Origin: Antiquaquibacter soli
GTDB taxonomy: Bacteria > Actinomycetota > Actinomycetes > Actinomycetales > Microbacteriaceae
DNA length: 64,000 nt
NCBI RefSeq assembly: GCF_030580675.1
Contig: NZ_JAUQUB010000001.1
Span: 124,001-188,000 of the forward strand
Direction: 5' to 3'
Below the pieces are notes generated by a model. The model ran no database searches. It was not told the origin of the DNA and saw only the letters and a program-made list of their open reading frames with translations. The translations under genes and the position numbers were made by a program. This document shows, one piece after another, positions 1 to 7,666 of this stretch (within the stretch, counting starts at the first letter, position 1; each line of letters opens with the position of its first letter).

Positions 1-609
1 GCCACGACGGTGTGGGAGCGCTGGGACTCGCTCCTGCCCGACGGCTCGGTCAACCCGGGCGAGATGACGAGCTTCAACCACTACGCGCTCGGCGCGATCG
101 CCGACTGGATGCACCGCACCGTCGCCGGACTCGGTCCCGACGCCCCCGGCTACCGTCGCCTCCGCATCGCACCCCGCCCGCTGCGTCAGCTCGGGTGGGC
201 GAGCGCGAGCCACGAGACCCCGTACGGTCTCGCGTCGGTGTCGTGGACTCGGGATGGCTCGACCGTCTCCGTCGTCGCGGTGGTGCCGCCGAACACCACC
301 GCCGTGGTGGATCTGCCCGGACATCCGATCACCGAAGTCGGGTCGGGCGAGCACCGATTCTCGTTCGAGGAGGCGCCCGCGCCCGAGCGCAGCTCGCCGC
401 TCGGCCTGGACTCGTCGGTCGCGGCGATCATCGACGACGAGCGGGCGTACCACGCCGTCGTCGACGCCATCGCCGCGATCGACCCTGACCGCGCCGCGAC
501 GTTCCGCACCGAGACGGTGTGGGCCGAGCGCCGCACCCTGCGCCAATCGCTCATCTTCACCCCGCCCGCCGTGTTCGAGAGCATCGAGCGCGCCCTCGCC
601 GATCTCTAG
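1..609 (+). CDS. alpha-L-rhamnosidase, GH78 (C-terminal part only)
   Basis: The gene runs in from outside the window; 202 codons remain. What is seen: the end of the GH78 catalytic barrel (WERWDSLLPD near residue 5, FNHYALG near 26) followed by the C-terminal beta-sandwich (HETPYG near 72), in the same order and with strong similarity to the end of the second GH78 at 14422-17004. Family knowledge: GH78 enzymes release L-rhamnose from pectin or plant glycosides. Odd: after the sandwich comes a helical tail of about 65 residues (from about 136) that the second GH78 lacks and that resembles the N-terminus of the next gene. The next start is 7 bases after the stop, so the two are probably co-transcribed. 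Confidence 0.85.
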   Translation, partial: ATTVWERWDSLLPDGSVNPGEMTSFNHYALGAIADWMHRTVAGLGPDAPGYRRLRIAPRPLRQLGWASASHETPYGLASVSWTRDGSTVSVVAVVPPNTTAVVDLPGHPITEVGSGEHRFSFEEAPAPERSSPLGLDSSVAAIIDDERAYHAVVDAIAAIDPDRAATFRTETVWAERRTLRQSLIFTPPAVFESIERALADL

Positions 610-616
610 GAAAGCC

Positions 617-2365
617 ATGTTCGACCGCAGCTCCACCCTCACCGCCGCCCTCGCCTCGAGCGAGGCCCGCGCCGTGCTCGACCGCCACCTGCCGGGCGTC
701 GTCTCGTCGCCGATGCTCGCGCAGCTCGGGTCGCTGCGCCTCGGCCAACTGCTCATGATGAACCCGGCGACGCGCGACGACGAGTCGCTCGCCGACGCCC
801 TATGGGCGGAGCTCGCCGAGGTGACCGACGGGGAAGAGCCGCGCGTCTACGGCGCGGCCATCGCCCCCAACCCCGGGTACGAGGCGTCCGGCGCCCCGAA
901 GGCGACCGTGTCGCTGCCCGGCCCGACCCCGCGGTGGGGCGTCGTCGAGGTGGTGCTGGATGGCCCGAGCCACGGCAACCCCTTCGTCGAGGTCGAGCTC
1001 TCGGCCGTGTTCCACCACGGCGACCGGTCGCTCGAGGTCGGCGGGTTCTACGACGGCGACGGCCGCTACCTGCTGCGGCTGCTCGCGGAGGACGAGGGGG
1101 AGTGGTCGTTCGAGACGCGCTCGACCGCGGCATCCCTCGACGGACTGTCCGGCACGGTGACGGTGACCGCCCCGGCGGCCGGGTCGCACGGGCCGGTGCG
1201 GGTCGACGGCTTCCACTTCGCCCACGCCGACGGAACGCGCCACCGCCCGCTCGGCACGACCGCCTACGCGTGGACGCACCAGGGCGACGCCCTCGAGGAG
1301 CGCACCCTCGCCGCGCTCGCCGACTCGCCGTTCACGAAGATCCGCATGTGTGTCTTCCCGAAGTCGTACCTCTACAACCAGAACGAGCCGGAGCGCTTCC
1401 CCTTCCCGGGCTCCCTCGCCGACGGCTGGGACGTCGAGCGCTTCGATACCGAGTACTACCGTCACCTCGAGCAGCGCATCCGGCAGCTCGGCGAGCTCGG
1501 CATCGAGGCCGACCTCATCCTCTTCCACCCCTACGACCGCTGGGGGTTCGCCGACCTGGGGGCGGCGGTGGACGACCGCTACCTCTCTTATACAGTTCGG
1601 CGGCTGTCGGCCTTCGCGAACGTGTGGTGGTCGATGGCCAACGAGTACGACCTCATGTGGGCGAAGTCGGTGGATGACTGGGAGCGGCTCGCCGCGGTCG
1701 TCGGCGCGAACGACCCGCACGGGCACCTCAACTCGATCCACAACTGCCTCGCCTTCTACGACTACTCGAAGCCGTGGATCACCCACGCGAGCACGCAGCG
1801 CATCGACGTGTACCGCACTGCCGAGAACACGGATGCCTGGCGCGAGCAGTGGGGCAAGCCCGTCGTCATCGACGAGTGCGCGTACGAGGGCGACATCGAC
1901 CAGGGCTGGGGCAACGTCACGGGCGAGGAGCTCGTGCGCCGGTTCTGGGAGGGCGCCGTTCGCGGCGGCTACGTCGGCCACGGCGAGACGTACCTCAACG
2001 ACGCCGAGGAGCTCTGGTGGTCGAAGGGCGGCGAGCTGATCGGCTCGAGCCCGGCGCGCATCGCGTTCCTGGAGAGCATCCTCGCCGAGTCGCCGACGGG
2101 CACCCTCGACCCGCTGCCGTCGGAGTGGGACGTGCCGTGGGGCGGCGTCGCGGGCGAGTACCTCATTGGCTACTTCGGGTTCTTCCGGCCGCGCTTCCGG
2201 AACGTCGTGCTGCCGCCGTCGGGTCGCTTCTTCGTGGACGTGATCGACACGTGGAACATGACCGTCGAGCGGCTCCCGGGGCTCCACGAGGGACTCGTGC
2301 GGGTGGACCTGCCCGCGCGGCAGTACATGGCGATCCGCGTGGTCGCGGAAGGGGCATCGTCATGA
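617..2365 (+). CDS. apiosidase-like glycoside hydrolase (DUF5060 + DUF4038/DUF5605)
   Basis: 582 aa from the ATG at 617; I chose it because it follows the upstream stop by 7 bases and starts the recognisable protein. Layout: residues 1-75 helical domain, about 105-190 beta-sandwich like DUF5060 (VEVVLDGPSHGNPF, GEWSFET), about 195-500 TIM-barrel (LGTTAYAWTHQ), then a C-terminal sandwich. Likely catalytic acids of the GH-A type barrel: E343 in ANEYD and E420 in VVIDECAYEG. Family knowledge: DUF4038-type barrels include the GH140 apiosidases of rhamnogalacturonan II. Inference: releases apiose or a related pectic side-chain sugar. No signal peptide is visible, so it would act on imported oligosaccharides. 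Ends ATGA-overlapped with the next gene, in one operon with apnL. Confidence 0.78.
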   Translation: MFDRSSTLTAALASSEARAVLDRHLPGVVSSPMLAQLGSLRLGQLLMMNPATRDDESLADALWAELAEVTDGEEPRVYGAAIAPNPGYEASGAPKATVSLPGPTPRWGVVEVVLDGPSHGNPFVEVELSAVFHHGDRSLEVGGFYDGDGRYLLRLLAEDEGEWSFETRSTAASLDGLSGTVTVTAPAAGSHGPVRVDGFHFAHADGTRHRPLGTTAYAWTHQGDALEERTLAALADSPFTKIRMCVFPKSYLYNQNEPERFPFPGSLADGWDVERFDTEYYRHLEQRIRQLGELGIEADLILFHPYDRWGFADLGAAVDDRYLSYTVRRLSAFANVWWSMANEYDLMWAKSVDDWERLAAVVGANDPHGHLNSIHNCLAFYDYSKPWITHASTQRIDVYRTAENTDAWREQWGKPVVIDECAYEGDIDQGWGNVTGEELVRRFWEGAVRGGYVGHGETYLNDAEELWWSKGGELIGSSPARIAFLESILAESPTGTLDPLPSEWDVPWGGVAGEYLIGYFGFFRPRFRNVVLPPSGRFFVDVIDTWNMTVERLPGLHEGLVRVDLPARQYMAIRVVAEGASS

Positions 2366-3120
2366 CCGACCGACTCCTCGGCAAGACCGCGCTCGTCACG
2401 GGCGCGGCGACCGGAATCGGCCGCGTCGTCGCCGACCGCTTCGCCCGCGAGGGCGCGCGCGTCGTCTACGCGGACCGCGATGCGGCGGGGGCGGCTGCTG
2501 CGGCTGCCGCTGCGGGCCAGTCGTCGAGGGCCGTCACGATGGATGTCTCGGCCGAGGCATCCGTCGCCGCCGCGTTCGCCGACCTCGCCGCCGACGGCTG
2601 GACGCCCGACGTCGTCGTCGCCAACGCGGGAGTGCAGCTCTTCGGCCAGGACGCGGAGGTCGCCGACCTCGACCTCGACGTGTGGCGCCGCACGATCGAC
2701 GTCAATCTGACGGGCGCGTTCCTAACGGTGAAGCATGCCGTTCGGGGAATGCTCGCCCTCGGCGGCGGTTCGATCATCCTCACCGGTTCGCCGACCGCGG
2801 TGCGCGGGGAGGGCAGCGACTTCACCGCCTACTCGACGTCGAAGGCCGGGATGCACGGCCTCGGCCGAACCGTGGCGGCCGCGTATGCCCGCCGCGGAAT
2901 ACGGGTGAACACCGTCGGCCCGGCGTACACGGAGACCGGTCTCGTCTCGACGATCACGAACGATCCGGAGGCTCGCGCGGCGATCATCGGCCGCATCCCG
3001 ATGGGCCGAGCCGGGTCGCCCGCCGACCTCGAGGGCATCATGGTGTTCCTCGCGAGCGACGAGTCCGCGTTCGCGACCGGTGCCGTGTTCGCGGTGGACG
3101 GGGGGATGACGACACTGTGA
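2362..3120 (+). CDS. SDR-family sugar dehydrogenase (candidate apiose 1-dehydrogenase)
   Basis: 252 aa short-chain dehydrogenase/reductase. Seen: NAD(P)-binding TGAATGIG near residue 14, NAG motif (ANAGVQ) near 90, catalytic serine in LTGSPT, YSTSK for the Tyr/Lys pair near 155-159, and the usual C-terminal DGGM. The ATG overlaps the preceding stop (ATGA) and its own stop overlaps the next GTG. Because it lies between an apiosidase-like hydrolase and an apionate lactonase, I infer that it oxidises the freed aldose to its lactone. The published apiose dehydrogenase belongs to the Gfo/Idh/MocA family, so this would be a non-orthologous replacement. L-rhamnose 1-dehydrogenase is the main alternative. 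Confidence 0.8.
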   Translation: MTDRLLGKTALVTGAATGIGRVVADRFAREGARVVYADRDAAGAAAAAAAAGQSSRAVTMDVSAEASVAAAFADLAADGWTPDVVVANAGVQLFGQDAEVADLDLDVWRRTIDVNLTGAFLTVKHAVRGMLALGGGSIILTGSPTAVRGEGSDFTAYSTSKAGMHGLGRTVAAAYARRGIRVNTVGPAYTETGLVSTITNDPEARAAIIGRIPMGRAGSPADLEGIMVFLASDESAFATGAVFAVDGGMTTL

Positions 3121-4631
3121 CCTCGTGGGGGCGGGACGAGCCTGAACCGAGGTCTTGGACCTCGGGCCCGTGGTCGGTCGACGTGCGCGGCGACGAGCTC
3201 GCGGATGTCACTTTCGACGGGTCGCTCGTGCTGCGCGCCGTGCGGGCCGTCATCCGAGACCGCGACTGGAACACGGTGCCGACCACGGTCGTGTCGGCTG
3301 AGCTCGGCGACCCACTGTCGCTGTCGCTGCGGTTCGACGGCTTCGGCGCCGAGTTCGATGGCACGCTGTCGGTCACTGCGGAGGGGGACATCCTCACCGT
3401 CTCCTTCTCGGCGACGGCCCACCGCGACTTCCTCCGTAACCGAATCGGACTCGTCGCGCTGCATCCCCCGACGCTCGCCGGTCACCCTCTCGCGATCACC
3501 CACCCCGACGGCACCACCACGCTCGCGGAGTACCCCGACACGATCGCCCCGCACCAGCCCGCGCGCGATATCGCCGCGCTCGCGTGGTCGGCCGGCGGCC
3601 TCGACATCGCCGCGCGTTTCACCGGCGACACCTTCGAGATGGAGGACCAGCGCAACTGGACCGACGCCTCCTTCAAGACCTACAGCACCCCGCTCGACGT
3701 GCCGTTCCCGGTGCTCGTGCCCGCGGGCACGGAGATCTCGCAGTCTCTTGAGTTGTCGGTGTCGCGAGTCGCCCCCGCCGCGATTCAGGATGACCCGGCG
3801 ATTGTCTTCACGCGCACCGACGCTCTCGTCCCGGAGGTCTCCGCCGGCAGTGCCGTCGAGCACCTCGTGGTGGGCGCCCCCACGGAGGTCGCCCCGGCCG
3901 TCGCGGCCCTGCCGCCCCGCACTCGCCGCGTCGCCGTCTTCGACGCCGCAACCCACATCACCGAGCCCGCACTCTGGGACGCCCTAGTGGCCGCGGCCGC
4001 CGGCCGCTTCGAACTCGTCGGCGGGACCCGCGCCCACTTCACCGAACTCAACCGCACCCACGAGCGGCTCCCCGCCGACCTCCCCGCCCTCACTTTCTCG
4101 ATCACCCCGCAGATGCACGCCCGCGAGAACGCCCAACTGGTCGAGTCGATCGGGATGCAGCGGCTCGTCGTCCGCGACGCCCGGGCAATCGCTGCCGGCC
4201 GCCCCCTCCACGTCGGCCCGGTCACGCTTCGCCCGAGGTTCAACGCCGTCGCGACGAGCGGGGTGGTCGAGCCGGCGCCCGCGGACGAGCGGCAGTCGTC
4301 GCCCGCCCTCGCCGCGTGGACGATCGCGAGCGCCGCGGCCCTCTTCCAGCCCGGCGTGGCTTCGGTGTCGTGGTTCGAGGAGTCAGGGCCGAAAGGGGTT
4401 GCGGGCTTCCCGGTCGAGGAGGCTATCCGCTGGCTCCGCGAGCTGGCCGGGCATCCACTGTTCATCGCCGAGGATCTGCCGCGCGACGTCTGGGCGGTCG
4501 CGGCGGAACTCCCGACCGGGCCCGTGGCCCTCGTCGCCAACCTGCGCGACGAGCCCGTGACCGTGCGACTCGGAACGCCGTTCGACCGGGGGGTGAGCAT
4601 CCCGCCGCTGACCGCGCTGCGCCTAGGGTGA
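3117..4631 (+). CDS. apnL: D-apionate lactonase
   Basis: 504 aa from a GTG that overlaps the SDR stop (GTGA). Recognised from conserved stretches of the apionate lactonase family: RAVIRDRDWNTVP near residues 43-55, RNRIGLVALHP at 107-117, APHQP near 144, and EMEDQRNWTDASFKTY at 174-189. Family knowledge: ApnL hydrolyses D-apionolactone to D-apionate in the oxidative D-apiose route. Cytosolic, no signal peptide. Its position after the apiosidase-like hydrolase and SDR fits, and the next enzyme (apnO) is in the same window at 33.1 kb. The C-terminal part (about 260-504) is less familiar to me; it may be a second domain. No homologue search was possible. Confidence 0.72.
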   Translation: MTSWGRDEPEPRSWTSGPWSVDVRGDELADVTFDGSLVLRAVRAVIRDRDWNTVPTTVVSAELGDPLSLSLRFDGFGAEFDGTLSVTAEGDILTVSFSATAHRDFLRNRIGLVALHPPTLAGHPLAITHPDGTTTLAEYPDTIAPHQPARDIAALAWSAGGLDIAARFTGDTFEMEDQRNWTDASFKTYSTPLDVPFPVLVPAGTEISQSLELSVSRVAPAAIQDDPAIVFTRTDALVPEVSAGSAVEHLVVGAPTEVAPAVAALPPRTRRVAVFDAATHITEPALWDALVAAAAGRFELVGGTRAHFTELNRTHERLPADLPALTFSITPQMHARENAQLVESIGMQRLVVRDARAIAAGRPLHVGPVTLRPRFNAVATSGVVEPAPADERQSSPALAAWTIASAAALFQPGVASVSWFEESGPKGVAGFPVEEAIRWLRELAGHPLFIAEDLPRDVWAVAAELPTGPVALVANLRDEPVTVRLGTPFDRGVSIPPLTALRLG

Positions 4632-4635
4632 AGGA

Positions 4636-5247
4636 GTGAAGTTCTGGTTCTGGGGGTTGGGCGCAATCGCAGTACTGCTCACGGTACTTTCGGTCGCGTT
4701 GACGACGGCGGGCGTCAGTCTCTCCGTGAACACGGTGCGGGCGCGGAACGTCGATCTCGTCGTCCTGATGGGCGGGATCGGGGTGAGCCTGGTGATCACC
4801 TGGATCGTCATGGCGGGGTTCGCACTCCCGCTTGTCGCCTCTCTTCGTCGAGTCCGGCAGCAATACCCCGCCGATTTGGTGACTATGGCTCAGCGCGTCA
4901 CCAAGGAGTCCCCCTTCCGCCGCGTAGGTCCAATCGCGGACTTCCCCGCGTACTTCATCGTGGCGTGCTCCGACGGCGAGCTCAGGTTCATCGATGCGGG
5001 TTCGCGCCAGTTCCTCCGTATTGACGCCGAGCAGGTCGCCCAGGTGGGTGTCGGATCGACGATGGTCGGCTGGCGAACGTGGAGCACGGTTCGACTGGAT
5101 GCTCGGAGCGGTGGATGTTTGGAGTTCATCCCGTCACGAGAAGGCGATGTGCTCGTGCCCCTGCCCACCGAGGCGAGCGTGCGGGAACTCGCCGATAGGA
5201 TTCGTCTAGGTCTCGGGACGCCGACTGCGGTAGACGTCCGTTGGTAG
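4636..5247 (+). CDS. hypothetical membrane protein, two N-terminal TM segments
   Basis: 203 aa from GTG 4636, with AAGGAG at 4631-4635 overlapping the upstream stop region. Two hydrophobic helices at about residues 3-26 and 41-64 flank a short extracytoplasmic loop. The remaining 135 residues are soluble and, with a WRTWSTVRLDARSG stretch, look like a small beta-rich, PH-like domain. I do not recognise the family. The base composition and codon use (GTT, CGT, GTA, ATT) are noticeably less biased than in the genes to the left, and the same holds for the next two genes, so the three probably form one recently arrived or weakly expressed block. Confidence 0.7.
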   Translation: MKFWFWGLGAIAVLLTVLSVALTTAGVSLSVNTVRARNVDLVVLMGGIGVSLVITWIVMAGFALPLVASLRRVRQQYPADLVTMAQRVTKESPFRRVGPIADFPAYFIVACSDGELRFIDAGSRQFLRIDAEQVAQVGVGSTMVGWRTWSTVRLDARSGGCLEFIPSREGDVLVPLPTEASVRELADRIRLGLGTPTAVDVRW

Positions 5248-5313
5248 AGTCCTGGCACAGGTCGCCACCGGTGGCAGCATGGCTGCACTAGGTGCCATCG
5301 CGATGGTGCTCTG

Positions 5314-5964
5314 ATGATGGATGACGACGACAAGGCGACTGCCGCGGACGCAGTCGCCCAGAGCCTTGCCTCGAAAGGGGACATCCCGGCGGCCATTCAG
5401 TACCTCACCGATGCTCAGCGAACGCTGAACCACTACGGGCTGTGGCACAACCTGGGACGCCTCCAGGTGTCCGCGGGGGACTACGAGGGAGCCATCGACA
5501 GCTTCAGCCGAGCCATCCAGCACGACTACAACCCGAGTCTCGTGAGCCGGGGCCTTGCCTACGAGTATCTGCTGATGAACGCGGAGGCGACGGCGGACTA
5601 CCTCGAGGCGCTCCGCCGCGATCCGGGTGACTTGGAGGCGCTCATCAACCTCGGCACGCTCTATGTGGAGGAGGGGCAGCTGCCGTCAGCCCGAGAGCTT
5701 CTCGAGCGGGCGGCGGCGATCGACCCGACGGCGAACTGGCAGCTCAGCGACGTGTATCTCGAATCGGCCGACTGGAACGGCGCGATCGCGGTGGCCGATC
5801 TCGCGATCGCCGCGGGCGAGCCTCGAGCTCACCTCGCGAGAGCGCTGGCCCGAGAAGCACTCGGGGATGACCCGGTGCCCGACTTCCGGGCCGCAGTGGA
5901 GGCCGGGGCGCGCACCGCCGAGAGCGAGTTGGAGCGATACCTCGTGAAGCGTGACCGAGCGTGA
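5314..5964 (+). CDS. tetratricopeptide-repeat protein
   Basis: 216 aa; ATG at 5314 or 5317, no strong ribosome-binding site visible. TPR-like helical pairs run through most of the protein (GLWHNLGRLQVSAGDYEGAI near 41-60, DLEALINLGTLYVEEGQLP near 108, WQLSDVYLESADWNGAIAVAD near 143). No signal peptide or enzyme motif, so it is presumably a soluble protein-protein adaptor. Its stop overlaps the GTG of the following lipoprotein, so the two are translated together. Function unknown. Confidence 0.75.
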   Translation: MMDDDDKATAADAVAQSLASKGDIPAAIQYLTDAQRTLNHYGLWHNLGRLQVSAGDYEGAIDSFSRAIQHDYNPSLVSRGLAYEYLLMNAEATADYLEALRRDPGDLEALINLGTLYVEEGQLPSARELLERAAAIDPTANWQLSDVYLESADWNGAIAVADLAIAAGEPRAHLARALAREALGDDPVPDFRAAVEAGARTAESELERYLVKRDRA

Positions 5965-6404
5965 GGCGGATGACTCATACACCAGCGATGACGGCCCTCG
6001 CGGGTGTTGCGCTTGTCGCGTCCTTGGTCGCGTGTGACCCGATCGACGACCCGGATGCAGACGCCGCCCTCCAAGTCGTCGAGGGTGTGCCCGTCTTTGT
6101 CGTGTGCCACGATGTCGATGCTGATCTTCTGCTGTCGTCCGCGAGGGATTTCTCTCAAGCGGGGTCGTCATGGGATCCGCTCGTCGAGAACTACGGTCCG
6201 CTGAGTGTTCACGCCGGTGCTCCGATCGCAGTCACGAACCCAAGACGTATCGAAGTGCGACCGGGCATGAGCGTCTCGTTCCTCCTGCGCGAGGCCACCG
6301 GGGGCGATGTGCTCAGCACCGAGTTCCTGATTCCGGATGACTGGATCGGCAGTGACTCGACGTGGCTCACCCCATCGGGCGAGTTGGTCAAGCGCCCCTG
6401 TTAG
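5961..6404 (+). CDS. small predicted lipoprotein, unknown function
   Basis: 147 aa. GTG 5961 overlaps the TPR gene stop (GTGA); an ATG at 5970 is the alternative start. The N-terminus is a lipoprotein signal: basic MRRMTH, a hydrophobic stretch, then lipobox LVAC with Cys25. The mature part is acidic and has no motif I recognise. It is probably anchored on the outer face of the membrane, with the TPR protein and the two-TM protein as genetic partners. A strong palindromic terminator starts 8 bases after the stop. Confidence 0.7.
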   Translation: MRRMTHTPAMTALAGVALVASLVACDPIDDPDADAALQVVEGVPVFVVCHDVDADLLLSSARDFSQAGSSWDPLVENYGPLSVHAGAPIAVTNPRRIEVRPGMSVSFLLREATGGDVLSTEFLIPDDWIGSDSTWLTPSGELVKRPC

Positions 6405-6412
6405 AAGCGGGC

Positions 6413-6456
6413 TTCCGGCGGGTGGCGGGTGCCGCGGCACCGGCCACCCGCCGGAA
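6413..6456 (+). terminator. 44-bp near-perfect palindrome, likely terminator
   Basis: Bases 6413-6434 and 6435-6456 are reverse complements with a single mismatch, so there is almost no loop in DNA; outer arms 6413-6426 and 6443-6456 match perfectly. It lies 8 bases after the lipoprotein stop and before the LacI gene promoter. There is no U-tract, which is usual for actinobacterial terminators. Confidence 0.75.
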
Positions 6457-6537
6457 TGCGCGCCAGGACCGGCGCGCACCCGCCGAGCGGCTCGCGGCAC
6501 GGGCATCCCGCCGCCCACGGCCCGCAACCCGCGATAA

Positions 6538-6549
6538 TGGAACGATTCA
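6538..6549. promoter_or_regulatory. LacI-type operator before the first LacI gene
   Basis: TGGAACGATTCA is a 12-bp imperfect palindrome around a central CG, 29 bases before the LacI start codon. It matches, with changes in the inner bases, the TGAATCGTTTCA site at 14351 before the rhamnose importer. This suggests autoregulation and shared control. Single-site evidence only. Confidence 0.45.
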
Positions 6550-6577
6550 AGATCCACTAACCGGGGGAGCACACACC

Positions 6578-7585
6578 ATGGCGGTGGTTAGCGTTCGAGA
6601 CGTCGCCGAGCGCGCGGGCGTCTCGGTGGGCACCGTCTCTAACGTGATGAACCACCCCGACAAGGTGTCGGCCACGACGGTGGCGCGTGTGCAGGCGGCG
6701 ATCGACGAGCTGGGGTTCATCCGCAACGACGCCGCCCGGCAGCTGCGCGACGGGCGATCCAAGACCATCGGGCTGGTCGTGCTCGACGTGCGCAACCCGT
6801 TCTTCACGGATGTCGCGCGCGGCGCCGAGGACCGCGCGGCCGACGCCGGGCTCACGGTAACGCTCGGCAACTCCGACGACTCCACCGAGCGCGAGTCCAC
6901 CTATCTCGACCTGTTCGAGCAGCAGCGCGTGCACGGCGTGCTCATCTCCCCGTACAGCGACATCACGGAGCGGCTGCGGCGGCTGCGTCAGCGCGGCATC
7001 CCGGTCGTCCTCGTCGACCGCACGAGCGACGACCTCTCGTTCAGCTCCGTCTCGGTGGATGACGTCGCCGGCGGCCGCCTCGCCGCCGAGCACCTCCTCG
7101 AGCAGGGCCGTCGCCGCATCGCCTTCGTCGGCGGGTCGATGATCCGCCAGGTCGCGGACCGACTCGAGGGGGCCCGCCAGGCTGTCTCCGGGCATCCGGA
7201 TGCGACGCTCGAGTTCATCGAGACCCCGGCCCTCAGCGTGCTCGCCGGTCGCGACGCGGGCAACTCCGTGCTCGCCCGCCGGGCCGATCAGCGTCCCGAC
7301 GCGATCTTCGCCGCCAACGACCTCGTCGCGATGGGGGTGCTGCAGGCGCTCATGATGCAGGGGCAGGGCGGGCTGCGGGTTCCGCAGGACATCGCCCTCA
7401 TCGGCTACGACGACATCGACTTCGCCTCCGCGGCGGTGGTGCCGCTGTCGTCGATCCGCCAGCCGTCGGCGCTCATCGGGCAGACCGCGGTGGAGCTGCT
7501 GCTCGCCGAGGCTGCGGACCCCGAGGTGGCGCCGTCGCAAGTGGTGTTCCAGCCGGAGCTCATCGTGCGGGCATCCACGCAGTAG
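6578..7585 (+). CDS. LacI-family transcriptional regulator
   Basis: 335 aa from ATG 6578, preceded by GGGGGAG at 6563-6569. N-terminal HTH (SVRDVAERAGVSVGTVSNVMN) then a periplasmic-binding-protein-like sensor domain (VLDVRNPFF near 69, DAIFAANDLVAMG near 245, IGYDDIDFA near 280). The recognition helix VSVGTVSN is identical to that of the second LacI at 8573-9592 on the other strand, so the two should read similar operators. Likely a sugar-responsive repressor of the rhamnose/apiose genes; the effector cannot be told from sequence. Confidence 0.92.
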   Translation: MAVVSVRDVAERAGVSVGTVSNVMNHPDKVSATTVARVQAAIDELGFIRNDAARQLRDGRSKTIGLVVLDVRNPFFTDVARGAEDRAADAGLTVTLGNSDDSTERESTYLDLFEQQRVHGVLISPYSDITERLRRLRQRGIPVVLVDRTSDDLSFSSVSVDDVAGGRLAAEHLLEQGRRRIAFVGGSMIRQVADRLEGARQAVSGHPDATLEFIETPALSVLAGRDAGNSVLARRADQRPDAIFAANDLVAMGVLQALMMQGQGGLRVPQDIALIGYDDIDFASAAVVPLSSIRQPSALIGQTAVELLLAEAADPEVAPSQVVFQPELIVRASTQ

Positions 7586-7596
7586 GCCGCCGGCGC

Positions 7597-7654
7597 CGAG
7601 TGTTCCGAAAGTGCCGCTTGGGCGGCGCCTGAAGCGGCACTTTCGGAACACTCG
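7597..7654. repeat. intergenic palindrome, family A copy 1
   Basis: Perfect 23-bp arms at 7597-7619 and 7632-7654 with a 12-base spacer, between convergent genes. The outer arm begins CGAGTGTTCCG. The same element occurs at 8497-8558 and 21486-21543. It can serve as a two-way terminator here, but the conserved sequence across copies suggests a dispersed repeat. Confidence 0.85.
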
Positions 7655-7666
7655 CGGCGAAAGTCG

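Noticed and set aside
1583-1605. Short AT-rich codon run inside the apiosidase-like gene, possibly an insertion scar or internal promoter
   Set aside because: The frame is intact and the residues (YLSYTVRRL leading into FANVWWSMANEYD) fit the family's conserved barrel strand; no flanking repeats.
800-2287. Long open frames on the minus strand opposite real genes, for example 495 codons here and 630 codons opposite the kinase operon (29169-31061)
   Set aside because: High-GC codon bias leaves the antisense frames open. Their translations are Arg/Ala/Gly-rich with no domain features, while the plus-strand proteins have intact motifs.
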